21,001 nt of DNA from DATMGU01 sp035555315 (GTDB lineage Bacteria; Pseudomonadota; Alphaproteobacteria; ATCC43930; CGMCC-115725). The notes beneath the pieces are model-generated. The model was not told the DNA's origin. It made no database searches and saw nothing but the letters and a program-made list of their open reading frames with translations. The translations under genes were made by a program, and so were the position numbers. The number at the start of each line of letters is the position of its first letter. Positions within the stretch are counted from its first letter, which is position 1. Location of the stretch: assembly GCA_035555315.1 (NCBI GenBank), contig DATMGU010000062.1, positions 1 to 21,001 of the forward strand, given 5' to 3'. Positions 15,501-21,001 of the stretch are shown in pieces.

Positions 15501-16285
15501 CAGGAATCCGGCGGGCTGGTCTCCAGCCGCTCGGCGGTATCCGCCAGCCCGCTCGGGGTGCCGACATGATACCATTCGCCGTCATGCACCAGCCCCATCA
15601 GCCGGCCCGCCTCGGCCGCCCGGTCATAGATGAGGTTGAGCGAGAACGGGCCGGAGGGAACGTCGTCGAACAGCCTGGGCGACAGCAATTGGATGCCGGA
15701 GAACAGGTAGGGCGCGATTTCGGTCTCGCGCCGCCGATGCGCGCGGCCCAGCTGATCCAGAAAGAAATCGCCCCGGTTGCCGTCATAGCCGATGGCCGTG
15801 GCCGTCCGCTGCAGCACGATCAGCGCATCCATGTGCTCGCCATCCCAGGCGCGGGCGAGGCGGGTCAGCGCCGGGACCTTGCCGTCGAGCCAGAGGCTGT
15901 CGCCATTCACCACGAAGAACGGATCGGTGCCCAGCAGCGCGCGGGCATGCGCCACCGCGCCGCCGGTTTCGAGCGGCGTGGTTTCCTCGGAGATGAGGAT
16001 CCGGGGCCGGGTACGCGCCGCCAGATGGGCGGTGATCATCTCGCCCAGGTAATGCACATTGACCACCACGCGCTCGACACCCACCGCTTCCAACCGGTCG
16101 ATCGCATGGTCCAGCAAGGTCCGTCCGCCGACCGGCACCAGCGGCTTCGGCAGCTTGTCGGTGATCGGCCGCAGGCGCAGCCCGCGCCCGGCGGCCAACA
16201 CCATGCCGGTCGTTACCAGCCCTGCCGTTAAAACAGGGGGGGGCGGCCCGGCGGGTGGCGGCGCGCCGGGTTTGGGGGTGGTCAT
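15500..16285 (-). CDS. murU: N-acetylmuramate-1-phosphate uridylyltransferase (MurU)
   Basis: A 261-residue sugar nucleotidyltransferase. The core begins GMVLAAGRGLRLRPITD, followed by KPLVPVGG, NVHYLGEMI, EETTPLETGGAV and VNGDSLW (metal-binding Asp). MurU joins MurNAc-alpha-1-phosphate to UTP, giving UDP-MurNAc and closing the peptidoglycan recycling route that bypasses MurA. The assignment rests on the adjacent amgK, with which it overlaps by 4 nt; by itself the fold could also be another NDP-sugar pyrophosphorylase. The first 22 residues are a proline-rich leader not usual in the family, containing an 8-C run in the coding strand. A later ATG (Met28) could be an internal start. Confidence 0.88.
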   Translation of the reverse strand: MTTPKPGAPPPAGPPPPVLTAGLVTTGMVLAAGRGLRLRPITDKLPKPLVPVGGRTLLDHAIDRLEAVGVERVVVNVHYLGEMITAHLAARTRPRILISEETTPLETGGAVAHARALLGTDPFFVVNGDSLWLDGKVPALTRLARAWDGEHMDALIVLQRTATAIGYDGNRGDFFLDQLGRAHRRRETEIAPYLFSGIQLLSPRLFDDVPSGPFSLNLIYDRAAEAGRLMGLVHDGEWYHVGTPSGLADTAERLETSPPDS

Positions 16286-17295
16286 ACGCGGAAGCCCTCG
16301 ATCGGCGGAATGCCACGGGACGCGGCGGGAATGTGTCGGTCGAACCACTGGGCGAGCGGCGCCAGGGCGGGATGGTCCAGGCTGTTCTGCAATAGCCGCC
16401 AGACGCGTGGCAGATGCTTCAGATAGTCCGGCTTGCCGTCGCGGCGGGCCAGCCGGCAGAAAATCCCGACGATCTTGGCGTGGCGCTGGGCGCCGATCAC
16501 CGCGGCCGACGAGCGCAACGCCGCCGGATCGATCCGCGGCCGCGCCGCCAGATAGCGCTGCCACAGCGCCTCGGCGAGCGGCGGCGAGACATCGCGCCGG
16601 GCATCCTCGATCAACGAGATGAGATCATAGCTGATCGGCCCGATCACCGCGTCCTGAAAATCCAGGAGGCCGCATGCCGCGAGCCCGGTGCGGTCGGGCA
16701 GGTGCATCAGATTGTCGATGTGATAATCGCGCAGGACCAGGCCCGCCGGCACCGAACGGGCGACCGGCAGGGCGGCGGCCCAGAGGCCGAGATAATCGGC
16801 ACGCAGCGCGTCCGGCACGGCACTCCCGCTCGCCGCCGGCATGAACCAATCGACCAGCAAGGCCGCCTCGTCGAGCAGCTTGCGGTCGTCATACTCGGCG
16901 AGGCCATGGGAGGCCGCCGGATCGAAACGGGCGTGCAGATCGGCCAGGAGATCGATCGCCAACCCGTAGAGCGCCCGCTCGTCGGCGCCGCGATCGAGCA
17001 GCCGCGTGTAGGTGCCGTCGCCCAGATCCTCCAGCAGCAGAAAGCCGCCCTCGATATCGGCAGCCAGGATGTTGGGCGCCGAATAATCCAGCCGGTGCAG
17101 CAGGCTTGCCACCCGGCAGAACGGCCGGACATCCTCCTGTGGTGGTGGCGCATCCATCAGCATGGCGCGGCGCCCGGCATCCTCCAGCCGATGATACGAG
17201 CGAAACGACGCGTCGCTCGGCAGGGGATGGCGCTGGGCGGTCGCCCAGCCGGCCCCGGCCAGAAACTCCGCCCGGCGGCGCTCGCGCTCGGTCAC
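16282..17295 (-). CDS. amgK: anomeric MurNAc/GlcNAc kinase (AmgK), APH fold
   Basis: A 337-residue aminoglycoside-phosphotransferase-fold kinase. SDASFRSYHRL (27-37) is the nucleotide-binding start seen in AmgK, LLLEDLGD (87-94) follows, LRDYHIDNL (188-196) is the catalytic loop with Asp190 and Asn195, and LDFQDAVIGP (211-220) carries the metal-binding Asp212. AmgK phosphorylates MurNAc and GlcNAc at the anomeric carbon in the cytoplasm, feeding MurU. It is sometimes annotated only as an aminoglycoside phosphotransferase, but the pairing with murU and the position after tsaE support AmgK. It overlaps tsaE and murU by 4 nt each (ATGA), so the three are translationally coupled. Confidence 0.92.
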   Translation of the reverse strand: MTERERRRAEFLAGAGWATAQRHPLPSDASFRSYHRLEDAGRRAMLMDAPPPQEDVRPFCRVASLLHRLDYSAPNILAADIEGGFLLLEDLGDGTYTRLLDRGADERALYGLAIDLLADLHARFDPAASHGLAEYDDRKLLDEAALLVDWFMPAASGSAVPDALRADYLGLWAAALPVARSVPAGLVLRDYHIDNLMHLPDRTGLAACGLLDFQDAVIGPISYDLISLIEDARRDVSPPLAEALWQRYLAARPRIDPAALRSSAAVIGAQRHAKIVGIFCRLARRDGKPDYLKHLPRVWRLLQNSLDHPALAPLAQWFDRHIPAASRGIPPIEGFRV

Positions 17296-17882
17296 GGCGC
17301 CCCACCCTTCTCGTTGTGGTCGCGATCGGCGTTTTCCCCCTCCAGGGCGGTGCCGTCCCCCAGGGGCGGAGAGGGGCAGGTCGTGTCAAAGCCTCCGTGC
17401 AGCGGTGCCAGGCGGGTCGTCCAATCCGTCGCTCCCGCCGACGTCAGCCGGGCCAGCCGGGCGGTCGGGCTCGCCCCGGGCAACAGCGCCACATCCAACC
17501 GGTCGGCCGGCAGCGCCGCGCCCAGCCGCTCCGGCCATTCTATCAGCATCACACCCTCGCTCAACGCTTCCTCCAACCCCAGCTCGACCGCCTCCTCCGG
17601 ATCTTCCAGGCGATAGGCATCGACATGCCAGACGGTACCGCGCCCGCCCGCATAGGTCTGTACCAGGGTGAAGGTCGGGCTCGGCACTTCCTCGTCGGGG
17701 GCGTCGATGAACGCGCGGATGAAGGCGCGGGCGAAGCTGGTCTTGCCGAGCCCCAGATCGCCGCGCAGCGCCACCACGTCACCCGGCCGCGCCACGGCGG
17801 CGAGCATCCGGGCGAGCGCGTGGGTCGCCGCCTCGTCGACGAGACCCTGTTCGATGGCGGCGGGGGCGGCGGATGAGGACAC
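17292..17882 (-). CDS. tsaE: TsaE, ATPase of tRNA t6A37 modification, with C-terminal extension
   Basis: A 196-residue P-loop ATPase. Walker A is GDLGLGKT (41-48), the switch region PSPTFTLVQTY (68-77), HVDAYRLEDPEE at 86-97 and IEWPER at 114-119. TsaE works with TsaB and TsaD to make threonylcarbamoyl-adenosine on ANN-decoding tRNAs. Typical members are about 150-165 residues and end soon after a W..RL segment (here near 154-158). The last 37 residues or so (LHGGFDTTCP onward) are a low-complexity tail encoded across an inverted repeat. The start is GTG at 17882; no ATG or binding site is better placed. It is the first gene of the operon with amgK, murU, addB and addA. Confidence 0.93.
   Translation of the reverse strand: MSSSAAPAAIEQGLVDEAATHALARMLAAVARPGDVVALRGDLGLGKTSFARAFIRAFIDAPDEEVPSPTFTLVQTYAGGRGTVWHVDAYRLEDPEEAVELGLEEALSEGVMLIEWPERLGAALPADRLDVALLPGASPTARLARLTSAGATDWTTRLAPLHGGFDTTCPSPPLGDGTALEGENADRDHNEKGGAP
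17336..17376. repeat. palindromic repeat-like element within the 3' end of tsaE
   Basis: Outer arms CCCCCTCC (17336-17343) and GGAGAGGGG (17368-17376) pair imperfectly, and an inner dyad CCGTCCCC/GGGGCGG pairs with one bulge. The wording resembles the short GC-rich palindromes scattered through alphaproteobacterial intergenic regions. Here it is read as codons in the TsaE tail. Confidence 0.55.
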
Positions 17883-18043
17883 AGCAAAGGTTTAATGCGG
17901 GGGGAGGAGCCTCGCAACAGCGCCGATCGGGTTTTAGGCCAACCCGCTCGGCATGCCCGCTTGCGTATAAAGGTTGGCGTTTTGTTCTATGTGTGGGATG
18001 CTTCAAGCTGGTTGTTTCGACCGGCCGGAAAACGGTGTGCCCA
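17883..18043. promoter_or_regulatory. divergent promoter region of tsaE operon and toxin-antitoxin pair
   Basis: This 161-bp spacer must hold the promoters of both the five-gene tsaE operon (minus) and the antitoxin gene (plus). It is AT-richer between 17960 and 18020. The perfect dyad GCTT-C-AAGC at 18000-18008 is a possible antitoxin operator. I could not fix unambiguous -35/-10 pairs on either strand. Confidence 0.35.
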
Positions 18044-18289
18044 ATGCGGGAAGTTCAATCCTCGGAAGCCAAGGCCCATCTCTCTCAACTCCTCGACGAT
18101 GTAGAGCAGGGCGAAACCGTCATCATTACCCGTCATGGACGTCCCATTGCCCGGATCGTACCGGAGGCACACCGTCGGCAGGGGGAGATCGACAGGGCCA
18201 TTGAGACCATCAGGACGCTGCGGAAGAATGTCGGTCCCATTTCCCTGGACGACCTGCTCTCGGCGCGCCACGAAGGCCATAAGTATTGA
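18044..18289 (+). CDS. type II antitoxin, Phd/YefM family
   Basis: An 81-residue protein starting MREVQSSEAKAHLSQLLDDV, then GETVIITRHGRPIARIVP, the classic Phd/YefM N-terminal DNA-binding and dimerisation domain (about 1-50). The C-terminal part (51-81, RAIETIRTLRKNVGPISLDDLLSARHEG) would be the toxin-binding tail, disordered when free. Antitoxins of this type neutralise the toxin and repress their own operon. The open frame extends upstream to 17873 but the added sequence is not conserved; a GTG at 18035 would add three residues. Its stop overlaps the toxin ATG by 1 nt (TGATG). Confidence 0.92.
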   Translation: MREVQSSEAKAHLSQLLDDVEQGETVIITRHGRPIARIVPEAHRRQGEIDRAIETIRTLRKNVGPISLDDLLSARHEGHKY

Positions 18290-18687
18290 TGCCGTTTGTT
18301 ATCGACGCGTCCATTGCCGCCTGCTGGGCCTTCAAGGACGAAGACCACCCAATCGCGACCCTGGCGCTTGAGCGTATTCGCTCCGACGAGGCGCGTGCCC
18401 CGAGCTTATGGTGGTTCGAGGTGCGCAACACTCTCATCGTCAACGAACGACGCGCCCGACTCACCGAAGCCGACACCGCCGCCTTCCTGCGCGGGCTTTC
18501 CCGTCTCGGCGTAACAGTCGATCGCGCGCCCAACGAAGCCACGGTATTGACCCTCGCCCGTCGACACCGCCTGACCGTCTACGATGCGGCCTATCTGGAA
18601 CTGGCGCAGCGGGACGGCGTCCCGCTTGCGACACTCGATGCCGCGCTCGCCAACGCGGCCCGCGCCGATCGGGTCCCCCTGCTTTAA
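18289..18687 (+). CDS. VapC-type PIN-domain toxin ribonuclease
   Basis: A 132-residue PIN-domain protein. The four acidic residues that hold metal in VapC nucleases are all present: Asp6 (VIDAS), Glu44 (WFEVRN), Asp99 (VYDAAYLELA) and Asp117 (LATLDAAL). VapC toxins cleave tRNA or rRNA in the cytoplasm; the target of this one cannot be read from sequence. The start is the ATG overlapping the antitoxin stop, so translation is coupled. Its TAA stop lies within a TTAA shared with the stop of the convergent solute-binding protein gene. All catalytic residues being intact suggests an active toxin. Confidence 0.93.
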   Translation: MPFVIDASIAACWAFKDEDHPIATLALERIRSDEARAPSLWWFEVRNTLIVNERRARLTEADTAAFLRGLSRLGVTVDRAPNEATVLTLARRHRLTVYDAAYLELAQRDGVPLATLDAALANAARADRVPLL

Positions 18688-20273
18688 AAACCGATCGTCG
18701 TCAGGTCCTGGAACCAATGCTGGGCCTGGACGAATTGGGTGATCTTCGGCGACAGGGCGTGCGGGTTCACGTCGTGGACGACCCAGATGTATTGCGCTTC
18801 GTCGACGAAGATCTCGTCGATCCGGGCCATCAGCTCGTCCTGCTTGGCGACGTCGAAGGTGGTGCGCGCCTCGGTCAGCAGGGCGTCGATCTTGTCGTTC
18901 TTGTACCAGCCCCAGTTCACGCCGCTGGGCGCCGTGTACTTGCTGTCGAGGAAACGGGCGAAGGCGTAGAACGGGTCGGAGGTGAGATAGGCGAGGTTGA
19001 TGCCGCTGATCCCCTTGTTGAGGTCGGCCTTGGCGCCGGCGCGCCAATGGGTATAGAGCGTCTCCAGATCGACGACCTTGAAATCGAGATCGATATAGAT
19101 CTCCGCCAGGTTCTGCTGGACGAACTCGTTCATCGGCAGGGACAGCATCTGGCCGGTGCCGCCCTGGGCGATGATGAAGGTGGCCTTTAGCCGCTTGGCC
19201 GCGGAATACCCGGCCTCTTCCATCAGCTTTTTCGCGGCGGCCCCATCGTATTTGATGTCGAAGCCGGGCTTGCCGAACCAGGGGCTGGTCGCGTCGACCT
19301 GGCCCTTGGCGGGTTTGCCGAGGCCGTTCAGCAGCACGACGAGGCCGTCCCGATCGATCGCCAGGTTCGCCGCGCGCCGTACCCGCTGGTCCAGCCAGGG
19401 GCTGTCCGGCAGCATGCTGAGGTGATACGGCCAGACATGCGGATAGACGTTGGTGACGATGCGCATTCCCGATTGCTTCAGGCGCGCCACCGCGTCGGGT
19501 GACGGCGTCTCGATGAGATCGACCTCGCCCGCCAGCAGCGCGTTGGTCCGCGTCGCGGCTTCCGGGATGCAGATCAGGATCATCCGGTCCGCCTTGGGCA
19601 GGCGGGTCTTGTCCCAGTAATCCGGGTTGCGCACCATCTCCAGCCGCTCGCGCGGGACCAGCTTGTCCTGTCGGAACGGCCCGGTGCCCGAGGGGGCATT
19701 GGCGAATTTATCCCAGTCCCGGCCCAGCTTTTCGAACTGCGCCGGGCTGGAAATCAGGAACCAGGGCAGTTGGTAGAGGAAGAACGCGTCGATTTCCTTG
19801 GTGACGATCTCGACCGTGCCGGCATCGATCTTGGCGTAGGATTTGATCGAGGGAATGCGTGGCCGCACCTGGGCCGCCTGCTTGGGGTCGTATTGCGGCG
19901 ACTTGTCGTTCAACACCTTTTCCAGGTTCCAGATCACCGCATCCGCGTCGAAACTCGATCCGTCGTGGAACTTGACGCCTTGGCGCAGGGTGAAGCGCCA
20001 CAGGGTCTTGTCCTGGGGATCGACCGCCCAGGCGGTGGCCAGGCCGGGGATGAGCTTGCCCGGCCGGTCGGCGACGTTCATCTCCCACGCGATCAGCGGG
20101 TCGTACAGCGTATGGCCGGTGAATTGATAGGCGCCGGCGCCGCTGTTCGGCTGTCCCGTGGTCAGCGGCACATCGGCCAGCGAGATGCCGTAGCGCACCA
20201 CGCTCTCGGCCCGCGCGGCCGGGGAGAGCACGCCGAGTGCCAGCGCCGCGAGCAGCAAACCCGTCTTCTTCAT
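18684..20273 (-). CDS. ABC transporter periplasmic solute-binding protein, family 5 (peptide type)
   Basis: A 529-residue extracytoplasmic binding protein. The signal peptide MKKTGLLLAALALGVLSPAARA (1-22) has a basic start, a hydrophobic core and an ARA cleavage site, with no lipobox cysteine. The mature part shows the family-5 signatures LIPGLATAWAVD, WRFTLRQGVKFHDGSSFDADAVIWNLEKV and SGTGPFRQDKLVPRERLEMVRNPDYWD, ending FQDLTTIGF. The family binds peptides, opines, sugars or nickel; the ligand is unknown. No permease or ATPase gene adjoins within the window. An alternative GTG start at 20285, with GGGGGA upstream, would add four residues. It converges on vapC with a 4-nt overlap at the stop codons. 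Confidence 0.93.
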   Translation of the reverse strand: MKKTGLLLAALALGVLSPAARAESVVRYGISLADVPLTTGQPNSGAGAYQFTGHTLYDPLIAWEMNVADRPGKLIPGLATAWAVDPQDKTLWRFTLRQGVKFHDGSSFDADAVIWNLEKVLNDKSPQYDPKQAAQVRPRIPSIKSYAKIDAGTVEIVTKEIDAFFLYQLPWFLISSPAQFEKLGRDWDKFANAPSGTGPFRQDKLVPRERLEMVRNPDYWDKTRLPKADRMILICIPEAATRTNALLAGEVDLIETPSPDAVARLKQSGMRIVTNVYPHVWPYHLSMLPDSPWLDQRVRRAANLAIDRDGLVVLLNGLGKPAKGQVDATSPWFGKPGFDIKYDGAAAKKLMEEAGYSAAKRLKATFIIAQGGTGQMLSLPMNEFVQQNLAEIYIDLDFKVVDLETLYTHWRAGAKADLNKGISGINLAYLTSDPFYAFARFLDSKYTAPSGVNWGWYKNDKIDALLTEARTTFDVAKQDELMARIDEIFVDEAQYIWVVHDVNPHALSPKITQFVQAQHWFQDLTTIGF

Positions 20274-20341
20274 GAAATCGCGCACCCCGTGGTCCCCCAA
20301 GGTTCTCCGGCTTGGTTCCGAAGCCGCAAGCGGCATGCCAC

Positions 20342-20369
20342 GCCCATCTAATGCCTGGCCCGTCTAATG
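20342..20369. repeat. 12-bp direct repeat upstream of the solute-binding protein gene
   Basis: GCCCATCTAATG (20342-20353) recurs as GCCCGTCTAATG (20358-20369), one mismatch, 16 bp apart. It lies 70-95 bp upstream of the solute-binding protein start in the divergent spacer and may be a regulator site or a slippage product. Confidence 0.5.
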
Positions 20370-20497
20370 ACTCGGCTTTCAATACGTGATGGTGTGCGCC
20401 ACGGCGCCGGCTGGGGTTGATCCGGCGAAGGGCTGCGGGCATGGTCCCGCGCGGAAGCGTTCCGCAGTCGCGCGGGCGGGCGAATGAGGGCGGGTTG

Positions 20498-20905
20498 ATG
20501 TCCACGATCCATGAGACCGATGTCGCGATCATCGGCGCCGGCCCGGTCGGCCTGTTCGCGATCTTCGAATGCGGCATGCTGCGGATGAGCTGCCACATCA
20601 TCGATGCGCTCGACGTGCCGGGCGGCCAATGCGCCGCCTTCTATCCGGAAAAGCCGATCTACGACATCCCGGCCCATCCGGCGATCGACGGGCAGGCGCT
20701 GATCGACCGCCTGATGGAACAGACCGCGCCCTTCGACCCGGTCTTCCATCTGGGCCAGCAGGTGACGGCGCTGGAGCGGCAGGCCGATGGCCGGATCAGG
20801 CTCGGCACCTCGACCGGCATCGCGATCGTCGCCCGGGCGGTGATCATCGCCGCCGGGGTCGGCGTCACGCTACCGCCATGGGCGGCGGCTAGGATCAAGA
20901 TGTGA
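20498..20905 (+). pseudogene. 5' fragment of thioredoxin-reductase-like ferredoxin-NADP reductase
   Basis: The 135-residue frame starts MSTIHETDVAIIGAGPVGLF, with the FAD-binding GAGPVG at residues 13-18, then FECGMLRMSCHIIDALD, GGQCAAFYPEKPIYDIPAHP, FHLGQQVTALE and ARAVIIAAGVG. This matches the N-terminal FAD half of the YumC-type ferredoxin/flavodoxin-NADP reductases, which are about 330-345 residues long. After AAGVG (near 122) similarity stops and 13 unrelated residues lead to a stop codon. The NADPH-binding domain and second FAD half are missing, so a functional reductase is unlikely. GAGGGCGGG upstream of the ATG indicates an intact translation start. A free-standing FAD-binding domain is the less likely alternative. 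Confidence 0.8.
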
Positions 20906-20924
20906 GCGGCCCTTTCGCGGCCGC
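20906..20924. repeat. short GC hairpin after the reductase fragment
   Basis: GCGGCC (20906-20911) and GGCCGC (20919-20924) form a perfect 6-bp stem around 7 nt, immediately after the stop codon of the reductase fragment and 14 nt before the next start. No T-tract follows, so it is not a clear terminator. Confidence 0.5.
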
Positions 20925-20938
20925 GTCGGGAGATCACC

Positions 20939-21001
20939 ATGCAGAACAAAACCGCCATCGTCACCGGGTCGACCAGCGGCATCGGTCTCGGCATCGCCAC
21001 G
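20939..21001 (+). CDS. short-chain dehydrogenase, probably 3-hydroxybutyrate dehydrogenase (partial, cut by window end)
   Basis: Only the first 21 residues are present. MQNKTAIVTGSTSGIGLGIA contains the SDR cofactor motif TGSTSGIG (residues 9-16). The exact form GSTSGIGLGIA is typical of the D-3-hydroxybutyrate dehydrogenases that oxidise 3-hydroxybutyrate to acetoacetate during polyhydroxybutyrate use, but other SDRs share it, so the substrate call is tentative. GGGAG lies 7 nt before the ATG at 20939. It starts 33 nt after the truncated reductase on the same strand. Confidence 0.7.
   Translation, partial: MQNKTAIVTGSTSGIGLGIAT

Noticed and set aside
12519..15569. 1016-codon open frame on the plus strand
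   Set aside because: Antisense to nearly all of addB, which is clearly real; the frame stays open only because of the GC-rich codon pattern.
16282..17295. Aminoglycoside resistance kinase
   Set aside because: It has the APH fold, but the SDASFR start, the adjacent murU and the tsaE context fit the sugar kinase AmgK far better than an antibiotic-modifying enzyme.
16414..17616. 400-codon open frame on the plus strand
   Set aside because: Antisense to amgK and tsaE, both with intact catalytic motifs; no family signature.

Overview
The window is GC-rich chromosomal DNA. Its gene content and order (tsaE-amgK-murU-addB-addA followed by trxA, yajQ, a PAS/HisKA/REC hybrid kinase, an alphaproteobacterial-type two-subunit AddAB) point to an alphaproteobacterium, most likely of the Rhodospirillales type. 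That placement is inferred from gene content only. Most of the window is ordinary housekeeping DNA; no CRISPR array, rRNA, transposase or integrase gene is visible.

Left part (1-2951). A 3' half of an initiator-type tRNA-Met lies at about 161-215 without its 5' half. This is the kind of scar left by an element integrated in a tRNA gene, and such an element would lie mostly to the left of the window. Next come a small NTF2/SnoaL-like protein and a short-chain dehydrogenase on the minus strand, divergent from a LysR regulator on the plus strand. A 336-bp spacer with two strong inverted repeats and a 20-bp tandem duplication follows, then a complete tRNA-Glu(CTC) with a clear sigma70-type promoter.

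Middle (3016-8813). All genes are on the minus strand except one. They are a PAS-PAS hybrid histidine kinase, a YajQ nucleotide-binding protein, an RhlE-like DEAD-box helicase starting at TTG, a 555-bp non-coding stretch with direct repeats, a small DUF423 membrane protein (plus strand), an ArsR regulator with two cysteines and an operator-like repeat over its promoter, and thioredoxin with its own promoter and terminator.

Operon (8983-17882, minus strand). tsaE, amgK, murU, addB and addA are joined by four stop/start overlaps of 4, 4, 1 and 4 nt. The unit links tRNA t6A modification (TsaE), peptidoglycan recycling to UDP-MurNAc (AmgK, MurU) and RecBCD-like double-strand break repair (AddB, AddA). 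TsaE has a C-terminal tail built from a palindromic intergenic-type repeat, and MurU has a proline-rich leader containing an eight-base homopolymer.

Right part (17883-21001). A Phd/YefM-VapC type II toxin-antitoxin pair diverges from tsaE and runs tail-to-tail into an orphan periplasmic peptide-type ABC solute-binding protein. A 5' fragment of a thioredoxin-reductase-like ferredoxin-NADP reductase, missing about 200 C-terminal residues, is followed by the start of a short-chain dehydrogenase resembling 3-hydroxybutyrate dehydrogenase, which is cut by the window edge. I found no convincing undescribed system. The best leads are the tRNA scar, the truncated reductase, the repeat-derived TsaE tail and the redox-type ArsR gene beside trxA.
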